DNA of 64,000 bases, taken from Aspidapion aeneum (lineage: Eukaryota > Arthropoda > Insecta > Coleoptera > Brentidae). Positions 43,147 through 53,063 of the stretch are shown piece after piece. The stretch's first letter is position 1. Each line of letters begins with the position of its first letter. The notes beneath the pieces were generated by a model, which made no database searches, was not told where the DNA came from, and saw only the letters and a program-made list of their open reading frames with translations. The stretch spans positions 134,250,095 to 134,314,094 of the forward strand of contig OY755039.1 in the NCBI GenBank assembly GCA_963576565.1, written 5' to 3'. The position numbers and the translations under genes were made by a program.

Positions 43147-43874
43147 TAGGGTATCCAAGTCCCGGGACCAAATATGTTTTCGGGACTTCGGGACCAAATG
43201 TCAGGTCCCAGGACTAGTCCCGGGACTGGTCTCGAAACTAAAATAAAAGTAATTAAATTAATTTAATACAGAACAGAACACAGGTTTATTGATATTGGTA
43301 AATGGTTAACATAAAAACAAATTGACAAACGTAGCAAATAAAAAGGTAAGTATAGGGAAACATTACTTTTGTCCAAAGTAAGATTTAAGTGCCACGAGTG
43401 CATTTAAGGACTCATCATTTAATCTTAAACGAAGCTTGTTACAAAAACCGCCGGCCACTGAGAAAGCTCTCTCCGATTGGACGCTGGTAGGTGGTATAGT
43501 CAGTAAATGCTCGTAGCATAGCTGCAAATATTGTCCTCGACAACCGCCATCCTCAAAAAGGACCATTTCCTGTTTCATTATTTTTGAAAATCGATCTGGT
43601 TTTGCACTTGATGACGTTTGTATGATTGCTCTTGTACTTGTTGAGGCAGTAGCAAATATTGCATTTTCAATAAATCCGTCTAACTTTTTTGCGATCCTCT
43701 CGCGTTCATGCAATAGACGGCGCTGCGTTACGCTTATTATGCATGTGTCTGGTATAATTTAACGGTTTCGGGACCAAGTTGAGGTCTCGGGACCTTCACT
43801 GAGTCCCGGGATCACTTTTTTTAGGAAAACTCCCGAGACCGTCCCGGGACCAAGACCCGGTACTGGATACCCTA
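43147..43874 (-). mobile_element. hAT deletion derivative with transposase C-terminus
   Basis: TIRs are TAGGGTATCCAAGTCCCGGG (left) and, reversed, TAGGGTATCCAGTACCGGGT (right). Flanking 8-mers are TTGTAAAC and TTGAAAAC, a duplication with one change. Both subterminal regions are full of GGTCCCGGGACC-like palindromes. The only coding remnant is the hAT dimerisation domain at 43,363-43,713. Confidence 0.9.
43363..43713 (-). pseudogene. hAT transposase, C-terminal dimerisation domain
   Basis: The 116-residue minus-strand frame contains QLCYEHLLTIPPTSVQSERA, then FSVAGGFCNKLRLRLNDESL and NALVALKSYF. The order P-x-T-S-V-x-S-E-R-x-F-S-x-A-G then R-x-R-L-x-x-x-x-x-x-L is the signature of the hAT family C-terminal dimerisation domain (Dimer_Tnp_hAT). 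In an intact protein this follows the RNase H-like catalytic core; here the BED finger and DDE residues are missing, so it cannot transpose. The frame opens with a charged, Ser/Thr-rich linker. Enclosed by TIRs of the same family. Confidence 0.93.
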
Positions 43875-44532
43875 TTGAAAACATTGCTAATGGGCACACT
43901 GTCTTTCGTTGTTTCAGTTTCTCATTAGTGGACTCAATTCAAGGTAGGTATTTTAAATGGGTCAGTTTAGAGGAAATAGGTAAACGGAGTATCGAGTGTG
44001 TTAAAGAAGGACACACATCGAGATGTGTAATTTGGAATTTCTCTAGTTTTAATTTTAATATTTACAACTTGAATGTGCAAAAAATATATCTGGTTGTTAA
44101 ACAACAAAACAACTTGTTTAAACCCAATGTAGCCAGTGTTATTTATTCTTAGCACCGGGTTGAAACTAAATTTCAAAAAATAAATAAAAATTAAATAAAA
44201 ATATTTTGTTGTTCAAAAAATGTCACAAAAGGCGTGAAAACGAACCATTTCTCCCCGACCCTTAGAATAGCCAGTCTGCTGTTCTAAGAAGCCATAGGTA
44301 ATAGGAAGAAGAAGATGTTTATTAGACCAAAGAAGAAATTACAACAAATCTTATATTAGGCCTATCCACTAAATACTTTACCTAAATATTGGATTCAAAT
44401 TAAATCTATTTCTATAGCTTTTTATTTATCACATAATGTAAATCACAGATTTTTATATAAATAATTACAACACAAACAGAAAAGAAAAAAAGTTAGGTTT
44501 TTTTTTTCTTTCTAGGAACATTTCATTTAATT

Positions 44533-44964
44533 TCAGGTACTGTTATTTAATAAATATCTTTTGAGTAAGACGTTAAATTGTTTTATTGAAGATTCCTTAA
44601 TATTAATAGGCAAACCATTATACAGAGACACACCCTCAAACAATAAAGATATTTTTCCTTTTAAAGAAGAAACAAAAGGCACATCAATATTTTTGTGAGA
44701 ACGAGTGATATGATCATGCACCTCAGCCCTTGTTTTGAATTCTATAGTTGAATATTTTTCCTTTCGAATTACTCCATGTATATATGTACAAATTTGATTT
44801 TTATAAATTTGATTCAATGATAGGATTTTATATTGACTATATAATTCCCTTGATAGGCAACCAACCAATGGCCAAATGAGTACGCCAGTGGCCGTTTGCA
44901 CATTTGCTGCCCTCTTAACATTATCCTTGTAAGAAATTAATTCTATAATCCGACCTAGCACCAA
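44533..44964 (-). pseudogene. CR1/L2-like LINE ORF2 C-terminal fragment
   Basis: A 143-codon minus-strand frame: NVQTATGVLIWPLVGCLSRE, then ILSLNQIYKNQICTYIHGVI, ITRSHKNIDVPFV and FEGVSLYNGLPINIKESSIK, ending FNVLLKRYLL. The segment L-N-Q-I-Y-x-x-Q-x-C-x-Y-I-H followed by a Y-N-x-L-P-x-x-I-K-x-x-S motif is the post-RT tail of CR1/L2-like elements, comparable in position to 21,873-22,205 although a different family. No RT core is present. The following 200 bp on the minus strand look like its AT-rich 3' UTR. Confidence 0.8.
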
Positions 44965-45004
44965 TCTAGCGGGCGGCGATTCTCATCACGGATAAGAAAT
45001 ACAT

Positions 45005-45225
45005 TTGTTTCATCGATCGTCTTCCTGTCTGATATTATAACCGGCAAATTTCCATTTTAATTTTGCTACTTCTCCTCTGACATCCCTTACTTTTGTTTTA
45101 TTTCTTATATATTCATTCTTTTTTCTATCTGTTAGCTTTGCATGTAACCTTTGTTTTTCCATTGATCTTTGGACTTTTGTTACCTTATCCCTGTTTGATT
45201 TAGAGTGTCCAGGTCTGGGATCCAT
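45005..45225 (-). pseudogene. RTE-like LINE fragment (second lineage)
   Basis: Minus-strand product contains DKVTKVQRSMEKQRLHAKLT and VAKLKWKFAGYNIRQEDDR, homologous to the plus-strand fragment 34,684-34,884 (KVTKAQRSMERQMLHVKLTD, KLKWKFAGHNIR). Truncated on both sides. Confidence 0.85.
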
Positions 45226-45397
45226 AGATGACTACAGGAAGGATACATTGCTTATGCTCTTTCGTTTTGAGGTACTGAGGATATTTTTATAGTTTTTATA
45301 TGTAGCGTAATTTATCGAATCTTGCCCAGGCCAATCTTACTCGTCTCTTAAGTTCAGCTGTTTAATTTTCTTTTTTTAGTATATTCACCTATCTACA

Positions 45398-45978
45398 GAG
45401 GTTAATCTCAATAAGACAGAGTATATGTGTATCGGTGGAATGAAACAGGATCTAATCTTAAATACCGGGCAGCGAATTCAGTCCTGTGATGAGTATAAAT
45501 ACTTAGGTCTAAAAATTAAAGCTGACGGAACACTAGACAAAGCTATAAAAGGTCGAAACGTACAAGGAAGAAAAGCAATAACTTTATTAAATGAAATAAT
45601 TTGGGACCAAAGTATATCAAAACATAACAAAAAGCTTATATATAACACCATTGTAAAAAGTATTATTACATACGGCTCAGAAGTATGTCCAATCAAGGAT
45701 AGAACAGAAAAAATGCTTTCCGCTACGGAGATGGACTATTGGAGAAGAGCAGCAGGGAAATCAAAAAGAGAAAGAGTTACAAATCAAAGAATAAGAGAAA
45801 TTATGACAGTAAACAAATACTACAATGGAAACCAACTGGCCGAAGAAAACGAGGACGGCCAAGGAGAAGCTGGAGAGAAGGAATAGACCGTGAAATAAGA
45901 ATAAGAGGCCTAGATGGTGAATTATGGGCAAACAGAAACGAGTGGAGATTGGGTATCGGAAGACGTAGAACGTTGTGA
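45398..45978 (+). pseudogene. RTE-like LINE 3' end with internal deletion
   Basis: Plus-strand copy of the family at 36,491-38,911, starting at EVNLNKTEYMCIGGMKQDLI just after the FADD region. It retains the LDKAIKGRNVQGRKAI segment that the larger copy has lost. After RIREIMTV about 85 bp are missing (the WYGHVQRM segment), shifting the frame; the rest, KQILQWKPTGRRKRGRPRRS to the stop at 45,978, reads in another frame. The 3' end is followed by AAACCGATAAATATATATAT. Over the shared region, DNA identity to the larger copy is very high, so both are recent. Confidence 0.92.
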
Positions 45979-45999
45979 AACCGATAAATATATATATTG

Positions 46000-47610
46000 T
46001 AGAATTTTTATTGCCTTTTGTTGGTAGTCGCGATCAAGTGTTGAAACAACTAAAAGATATAAGAAAATTAGGTATTCGCGAATAAGTCTAGGTATGAAAG
46101 AAGATAATGCTTAAAATTAATATGTTTTGTTATGCTCTGACAATTAGGCAAAAAAGAGAGAAGAATCAGTATGTAATTGAAAAATAAATTAGAATACAAG
46201 TAATAAGCACGCATTCCCGTACTCTTCAATTATTTTAATGGCCTTTCCGACCGTATCATTATTTATACACATTGTTATAAATAATTACGTGTACGAGATA
46301 CAAAATGGACTTTTCAACAGTTTCAGGCAAGACTTGTTTCGTATGTTTTAAATTAAAATGTTAAATGAGTGTCTTGAATTGTTGTTCCTTAGTTTTAGTT
46401 TTAATTGAAGCCAATATTTAATCAATAATTTGATTAATTTTTAACGGTTCTTAACAAACGTCCTATGTTTGCCACTAAACTCGATAAAAAAACCATTTAT
46501 TTTTTTTAGTTATCAATTTTACACACAACATTCGATACGAAGCCGGAAAAATATAAATTATATAGAAAGTTTGTTATAAATTGAAGCCTTTATGTATAGT
46601 TGATAAAAAAGTTACAAGTTATAATGTTATTGAGTACTTCACCAACTGTGCAGCCTCTTATACAGAGTTCCCCAGCCAAGGCCTCGCATGAGAAAAAGCC
46701 GTGTGTTCGGTTCGGAGTATAGACAGACAGAGAATTAAATGATAAAAAAAGGAGTCGGAAATAGACCGCAACTACAGTTTAAAAATAGTTAGGTAAGACA
46801 ATAAAAATTAATTTTTTTATTCTGATTTTGTATTTTTACACGTTTAGATAATAAAATGCTTTTTTATCGATTTTTCTTTAAAAATGATGAAAACCAAATT
46901 AAAAATTATCGTTATATCAACCAATTTCCATTGTTATAATTTTAATACAAAACTACTATTCAAAGGAACAACGCAATATTTTTTCTTTTTCAATGTTTCC
47001 TCCATTTAAAACAAATTTTCCACAAATGCTAAATTTAATTTTACACTATAATATCAAAAAATCTCAAAATGAAAAAAACGATTAACCTTATTGTATTTTT
47101 ATTTTGGTCCAACACAGCAAATATCGAATCGGAAGCTTTACAAGCACCTGCAAATTATACAGGCAATTTTTACATGCATATGTGTTATCACGTTGATTGG
47201 TTATTTTTTTAGTTCTTTACAAAGATGGCGCCGGAATTACGAAAATTTTAATATATCGCACACCCGCTGAAAAAGAAAAATCGCCGTTAATGAGATATCC
47301 CTGCCGCCATCATCGAAATAACTTGTACTTTCTTCCATAAAAGCCTCACATTTATGTTTCGACAATTCACCGCGTAATGGCGATGTGACTCTTTTATTTT
47401 GTCCAGTTTAGCTGAGGCTGCGTTCCTTTACAGTGTCACTTTTGACTTTATAACAGCGTGAACGTGGAGTTTCATCCTGAAAAGAGCCACATTTCGAGTT
47501 GTGAAGGTTTTCGTGGTTAAATCTGACCCATATAACAAATAAAATACTGTTCTTTTTTGTGTTGTGACTGTTTTTTCGAATTGTTCAGTGTACTTAGAAT
47601 TAAGGAGAAT
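46000..47610. other. 1.6 kb without recognised genes
   Basis: AT-rich to 47,210, then moderately GC-richer 47,220-47,580 with no long frame. A phrase at 46,693-46,735 (AAAGCC...TTCGGAGTATAGACAGACAG) recurs inverted at 50,578-50,610, so part of this is a dispersed repeat. The GC-richer part could be an untranslated host exon but nothing proves it. Confidence 0.4.
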
Positions 47611-47694
47611 AAGAAAAAAATATTTGAAGGAAGTTCACGAGGTATAAAGTCTTAACAAAAAAGTTTCACGGGCAAGACCTCAGAGGTAAAGGTA

Positions 47695-47741
47695 GCTACG
47701 GGGACGCGTTTCTGCCTCATTAGGCTTCATTCAGCCCGAGC
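47695..47741 (-). ncRNA. Hammerhead-like ribozyme motif, unit 1
   Basis: On the minus strand: stem I GCTCGGG paired with CCCG(T)AGC, core CTGAATGA, stem II GCC-TAATGA-GGC, then A-GAAA, a minimal stem III ACGCGT and the cleavage triplet GTC. It has every part of a type I hammerhead in order. Two departures: an extra A in the CUGAUGA core, and A-A in place of the conserved first pair of stem II. Probably derived from an active ribozyme; activity of this version is doubtful. Confidence 0.72.
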
Positions 47742-48017
47742 ATAACCATAAAATGAAAGGAGATGAAATGATGATGTGGGTAACTGAAAAAGAAATATGA
47801 AATATGGTGTTTACTGAGGAGAGACCAACTGTCAATTTGCAGCTTCGGTCAGGGTTGCCTCGGTTTTGAGGCTAATTTTGACGTCGCGACGGAGACAGAT
47901 ATAATCTGCTCCCAGAAAACAGCCTGAGCCCTGGATTTATTTAAATTTGAAGGAAGTTCACGAGGTATAAAATCTTAACAAAAAAGTTTCACGGGCAAGA
48001 CCTCAGAGGTAAAGGTA

Positions 48018-48064
48018 GCTACGGGGACGCGTTTCTGCCTCATTAGGCTTCATTCAGCCCGAGC
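48018..48064 (-). ncRNA. Hammerhead-like ribozyme motif, unit 2
   Basis: Identical in sequence to the unit 1 motif and located exactly 323 bp further on. Confidence 0.72.
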
Positions 48065-48340
48065 ATAACCATAAAATGAAAGGAGATGAAATGATGATGT
48101 GGGTAACTGAAAAAGAAATATGAAATATGGTGTTTACTGAGGAGAGACCAACTGTCAATTTGCAGCTTCGGTCAGGGTTGCCTCGGTTTTGAGGCTAATT
48201 TTGACGTCGCGACGGAGACAGATATAATCTGCTCCCAGAAAACAGCCTGAGCCCTGGATTTATTTAAATTTGAAGGAAGTTCACGAGGTATAAAGTCTTA
48301 ACAAAAAAGTTTAACGGGCTAGACCTCAGAGGTAAAGGTA

Positions 48341-48387
48341 GCTACGGGGACGCGTTTCTGCCTCATTAGGCTTCATTCAGCCCGAGC
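48341..48387 (-). ncRNA. Hammerhead-like ribozyme motif, unit 3
   Basis: Identical motif; the unit itself differs slightly upstream (TTTAACGGGCTAGACC in place of TTTCACGGGCAAGACC). Confidence 0.72.
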
Positions 48388-48663
48388 ATAACCATAAAAT
48401 GAAAGGAGATGAAATGATGATGTGGGTAACTGAAAAAGAAATATGAAATATGGTGTTTACTGAGGAGAGACCAACTGTCAGTTTGCAGCTTCGGTCAGGG
48501 TTGCCTCGGTTTTGAGGCTAATTTTGACGTCGCGACGGAGACAGATATAATCTGCTCCCAGAAAACAGCCTGAGCCCTGGATTTATTTAAATTTGAAGGA
48601 AGTTCACGAGGTATAAAGTCTTAACAAAAAAGTTTCACGGGCAAGACCTCAGAGGTAAAGGTA

Positions 48664-48710
48664 GCTACGGGGACGCGTTTCTGCCTCATTAGGCTTCATT
48701 CAGCCCGAGC
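48664..48710 (-). ncRNA. Hammerhead-like ribozyme motif, unit 4
   Basis: Identical motif in the last unit before the inversion junction; this unit is cut at 48,840, 75 bp short of full length. Confidence 0.72.
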
Positions 48711-49099
48711 ATAACCATAAAATGAAAGGAGATGAAATGATGATGTGGGTAACTGAAAAAGAAATATGAAATATGGTGTTTACTGAGGAGAGACCAACTG
48801 TCAATTTGCAGCTTCGGTCAGGGTTGCCTCGGTTTTGAGGTCTTGCTCGTGAAACTTTTTTGTTAAGACTTTATACCTCGTGAACTTCCTTCAAATTTAA
48901 ATATATCCAGGGCTCAGGCTGTTTTCTGGGAGCAGATTATATCTGTCTCCGTCGCGACGTCAAAATTAGCCTCAAAACCGAGGCAACCCTGACCGAAGCT
49001 GCAAATTGACAGTTGGTCTCTCCTCAGTAAACACCATATTTCATATTTCTTTTTCAGTTACCCACATCATCATTTCATCTCCTTTCATTTTATGGTTAT

Positions 49100-49146
49100 G
49101 CTCGGGCTGAATGAAGCCTAATGAGGCAGAAACGCGTCCCCGTAGC
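49100..49146 (+). ncRNA. Hammerhead-like ribozyme motif, unit 5 (inverted half)
   Basis: Plus-strand copy: stem I 49,100-49,106 with 49,139-49,146, core CTGAATGA from 49,107, GAAA at 49,129-49,132, predicted cleavage after the C of GTC at 49,138. Confidence 0.72.
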
Positions 49147-49422
49147 TACCTTTACCTCTGAGGTCTTGCCCGTGAAACTTTTTTGTTAAGACTTTATACC
49201 TCGTGAACTTCCTTCAAATTTAAATAAATCCAGGGCTCAGGCTGTTTTCTGGGAGCAGATTATATCTGTCTCCGTCGCGACGTCAAAATTAGCCTCAAAA
49301 CCGAGGCAACCCTGACCGAAGCTGCAAATTGACAGTTGGTCTCTCCTCAGTAAACACCATATTTCATATTTCTTTTTCAGTTACCCACATCATCATTTCA
49401 TCTCCTTTCATTTTATGGTTAT

Positions 49423-49469
49423 GCTCGGGCTGAATGAAGCCTAATGAGGCAGAAACGCGTCCCCGTAGC
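49423..49469 (+). ncRNA. Hammerhead-like ribozyme motif, unit 6 (inverted half)
   Basis: Identical plus-strand motif 323 bp after unit 5; predicted cleavage after 49,461. Confidence 0.72.
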
Positions 49470-49765
49470 TACCTTTACCTCTGAGGTCATGCCCGTAAAA
49501 CTTTTTTGTTAAGAAAAAAATATTTTAAATTTATTAGAGAATAATCACATTCCCAGTTGTTATTCCGCATTTTATAACTCGTAAAAATAAATACAAAGTA
49601 TCTTCTTTATTTCTTTTCTTTTTTATATTATTTAATTAACGTCATGATGCCTTGTTCTAAAAAAGTGTCACAATATCGGGTTTTTGTCTTTTTTTTTACT
49701 AAAAACGACAAAAATCATTTTTTCTGAGAAACGTACTGCACCAATTACATTGAGTTAATAGGTTC

Positions 49766-49960
49766 CAAGGGCGGATCCAGAGGTGCCTCTCGGGGGGGGG
49801 GCACTCTAGGTGACATTCTCTGTATGGATTTTCATGCGCCGCAGACAAAAATTTTAAATTTTTATTAGCATAAACATTACTTTTTACTCATTTTTTGTAT
49901 ATTCCAAAAATTCTCGGGGGGGGGCAAGTACCCCTAGTGCCCCCCCTGGATCCTCCACTG
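49766..49960. mobile_element. hAT-type MITE with perfect 8-bp target duplication
   Basis: Ends CAAGGGCGGATCCAGAGG and CCCCTGGATCCTCCACTG (imperfect TIRs sharing GGATCCAG), flanked by ATAGGTTC on both sides (49,758-49,765; 49,961-49,968). Carries G runs near both ends like the MITEs at 2,152 and 24,495. Non-coding. Confidence 0.88.
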
Positions 49961-50162
49961 ATAGGTTCCTGTTGATATAAAATAACATGTTAACTCGTAA
50001 TTTGTCATGTAAGTGAAAAATGAATCTCTCTAATGAACTAAATTCTTTAACTGCGTTTTTCTCAAAACAATGGTTTTTGAGTTGTGACTATTGTTTAGCG
50101 GGGGTGCGATATTTACTTTTAGAATATTTAACAACCTTAAAACAGTTTTAGCAATGAGTATA

Positions 50163-50390
50163 TATAGAGTGGCAACTGGCAAGCTTCGCAACATTGAGGA
50201 CTAGATGGCGCTGAAATAAATTCGTCTAGGACGCAATATTCAGGGACTACTAGTACGATTAAGTTTGATGTGCGAGTTCCGAGGTTCATGTCTGTCATAT
50301 AAATAACATTAGCTCATTGTACTTGTCTCTGAATATTGCGTACTAGATTGCAGCGCCAATGTGGCAAAGCTTGCCGGTTGCCAGTCTATA
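50163..50390. mobile_element. 228-bp MITE with ~35-bp TIRs
   Basis: TATAGAGTGGCAACTGGCAA on the left pairs with the reverse complement of the right end (TTGCCGGTTGCCAGTCTATA); pairing continues through GCTTCGCAACATTG and, after a gap, ACGCAATATTCAG. TATA may be part of the duplication. No coding capacity. Confidence 0.82.
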
Positions 50391-50399
50391 TGGGTCATA

Positions 50400-51960
50400 T
50401 ACTCTTTGGTTTTAGCTTCCTAGAAATATTTAAAAAAATTTAATATATAAATCACTAATATAAAAGAAAAGGAAGAAAGTTCCTCCTTCGTTTGCAATTT
50501 ACAGTTACAGTTTGCAATGAAGAGTAAAGAACTGGCAACATTGTACAATATATCTGTTTTTCTTCGGCCCGCAAAAATTTTCTGTCTGTCTATACTCGAA
50601 CAAAAGGCTTTTCCCATGACAGATCTACCAACATAGCACAATCACGTGTTTAACATGTAAAAAACGCGTGAGAAAAAAAACGTTGATTTTAAATGCTGCT
50701 AGAAAAAAAACATACTTAATAGGTCATTCATTAACGTTATAAAAAATAACGTTGCTACAAACGGCGTTATAATAACGCCATTATCAAATCAAAAAAGCAA
50801 TGTTTTTACGTTATTTTCAAGTGAATTCTAAGTAAATTATTACCAACGTCAAAATCACATTAGGTCCCTATTGTGAGGTTCGTCAACCTATTGTAAGGAA
50901 GTCCATGGTATTTTTATAATTCTTCAGGTATTTTCTGAGCCTAATAAAATGTTCACTCACAAACACAGTAAAAAAAATTGTCTTAGATCAAAGCAAATTG
51001 CTTTGAAGTAAAATAATTTGTGCTTTCCTATTCACCAAGAGAATATTTTCTTGATTTAGCACAAAAAATGTCACGCCACTTTATTTTAATGTATAATTGT
51101 TTTATTGTAAATTAGAACTGAATTAATCTAAGACACCGTTTTCTCTGGAAGCAAAATATTACTTATATGAAGACAATTTGCTTTGTTACAAAATGGAGTA
51201 TACTGAAGCAAACCAATTAAAGAAGAAAAATAAAGTCTCATTTCAAGATTTTGTCTAAAAAGAAATATTTTAATTCAAAACAAATTGTTTTAAGGTAATC
51301 AATTTATTCAAGAAAAGAACATGTTTTCGTTGTAGACAAAATTTTTTACCGTGAAGTATGCCAATAATATCTTACAAAAAATAAAACAAAAAAGGCTCGT
51401 AATTAAAAGTTGGATGCCACAGCAGTTTTAAACCCGCGGTTTTGTATAGTTCTTGAATTAATAAAAAGTCTTTAAAAAACGAATTTTGAGTGAAAAATGA
51501 CCATGCAGGCTTAGCACGAAAGAAGGAGATTAAACTCTGCAAAAAGAGAGATTCATTTCCAGTGTGTGTATTTAAAGCTTTCGTTAGAGATCCCCAAACC
51601 CCTGTTTGTAATTAAGAATCGGGGGTTGGAAATTCATCAGAATGGACTTTAAAATAAAGTAGGTTTTTGGTTTCTGATGCACAGCTCTGTAATGAAAAGG
51701 AACTTAAAAGCAGGTAAAGGGAATTAATTCGATTTTAATTTAAAATTTTATTGGCCAAATTGATGATGACAAAAAAAGAGAAAAAGCACGTTTTGTAGGC
51801 CTCTCGAGGGTCGTTTTGTTTTACGAATTCTTCTCGTTTTTCACTATTACTCTGTTTACTCTAATGCTAATTTACATAGAAAATTAAAAGTTATTTGCGT
51901 TTTAATCGACGCAAAAATTTATTTGCGTTTTAATCGACATGGGAATTTTTACCAAAAATT
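50400..51960. other. 1.6 kb AT-rich without recognised genes
   Basis: Includes one copy of the dispersed phrase shared with 46,693-46,735 (inverted). Repeated AATAACGTT phrases at 50,740-50,815. No gene supported. Confidence 0.45.
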
Positions 51961-51965
51961 TTTTT

Positions 51966-52150
51966 AGCTCACACATATACTATACTATAGTAGTGTGAGC
52001 TATGGTGATCCTAATTTTTTCGAGAAAAAAAAAGTTGCTCCGATTTCAAAATTTTTTATATATGTTTCCGTTTCAGATGATTTTAAAACTTTTTTGTTAC
52101 GCCGTCTGTCTGTCTGTCTGTATGTCTGTCTGTCTGTCTGTCTGTCTGTA

Positions 52151-52185
<35 letters not shown>

Positions 52186-52545
52186 ATGTCTGTATGTCTG
52201 TATGTCTGTCTGTAACGACCAACGCGCATAACTCAAAAACCGCTCGACCGATTATAATAAAATTTGGTACCTAGGCTGGGTCTTGGGTCGAGATGGTCCC
52301 ATTTAAAAATGAACAAAATCCACCGAACACAAGCCAAATAAAAGGGTGGGGGTAGATTTCAAAAATTAGAGTTTACGTGAAAATATGGTGTGTGTGATAT
52401 CAAACGAAAGGTAATTGAGTCCGGAGTTTAACAAAACACATTTTAGTTTTTGTTTCTTTTAAGGGTGGGGGTAGATTTAAAAAATTTAAGTTTAAGTCAA
52501 AACATGGCTTGTGTGGTATCAAACGAAAGGTAATTTAGTCTGGAT
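51966..52545. mobile_element. Second, inverted copy of the 29.3 kb hairpin-ended repeat
   Basis: Starts with the hairpin AGCTCACAC / GTGTGAGCT (51,966-51,974; 51,993-52,001), then matches 29,931-29,330 in reverse: TATGGTGATCCTAATTTTTT, a (CTGT)n tract at 52,102-52,213, ACCTAGGCTGGGTCTTGGGT and two of the ~118-bp units. The far hairpin is missing, so this copy is truncated. Confidence 0.85.
52102..52213. repeat. (CTGT)n microsatellite with ATGT variants
   Basis: About 28 tetramer units. Several overlapping open frames on both strands are translations of this tract. Confidence 0.97.
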
Positions 52546-52885
52546 ATCTTAAATGACACACTGCAAGAACACTGCTGTGACCTGTGCAGCCAGCGCCACC
52601 CAATGGGGTGGAATTTAATAGAAGCTCGCTATAACACAATCGCGCACATTCTACGTACGTCAAAAGTAAAACAGTTTGTTGTCGCTATGAAAACCACACA
52701 ATAATTTGCTGCAGATGCTCAGTAGAAAATTATCAAATCAACCGCCCAAAATTATCGTACATTATCGTGAAAGTTATCGTTTTTTGGCTGAAATTATCGT
52801 ATTAAAATTGAGGTTTCAATTTTTAATTTGAATCTACTTTTAGATATAACGAACGCAACACTAAAAGTTTTTAAGGATCGTAATA

Positions 52886-53061
52886 CACTGTACTCCGGTT
52901 ATAATGTACCTGGGTTATAACGTACTTTCGGTTATTACGTACATATTTCATTGGTCCGTCCATAATATTCTTTTTTTTATTGTGTTGTTTATAACATACT
53001 TCCGCTTATAAAGTACATATTTTCTGGTCCCTTGAGGGTACGTTATAAGCGGAGTACACAG
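52886..53061. mobile_element. pogo/mariner-like MITE (~176 bp)
   Basis: Starts TA|CACTGTACTCCGGTTATAA and ends TTATAAGCGGAGTACACAG|TA. TA on each side is the Tc1-mariner/pogo target duplication. Subterminal GGTTATAACGTAC repeats occur in both halves. Non-coding. Confidence 0.85.
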
Positions 53062-53063
53062 TA

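Larger units (their letters stand above)
47626..49510. mobile_element. Retrozyme-like array: 323-bp hammerhead units, head-to-head, 15-bp target duplication
   Basis: Units start at 47,624, 47,947, 48,270 and 48,593 (TTGAAGGAAGTTCACGAGG), exactly 323 bp apart, all in one orientation. At 48,840 the orientation flips and two further units run the other way to 49,510 (matching ends at 48,894 and 49,217, again 323 bp apart). Units are nearly identical; the inversion junction shares TGAGG. Flanks are AAGAAAAAAATATTT on both sides (47,611-47,625; 49,511-49,525). Each full unit holds one 47-nt hammerhead-like motif. Known animal retrozymes are tandem 170-400 bp units with type I hammerheads that are copied through circular RNA and reverse transcription, probably by Penelope-like enzymes. 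No protein is encoded. The inverted half could be a twin-priming product (inference). Confidence 0.8.

Noticed and set aside
43363..43713. Domesticated hAT-derived host gene
   Set aside because: It is enclosed by TIRs and a near-perfect 8-bp duplication and lacks the catalytic core, so it is a transposon remnant.
47220..47580. Untranslated first exon or promoter of a host gene
   Set aside because: Only a modest rise in GC; no frame, splice donor context or promoter motif that I could defend.
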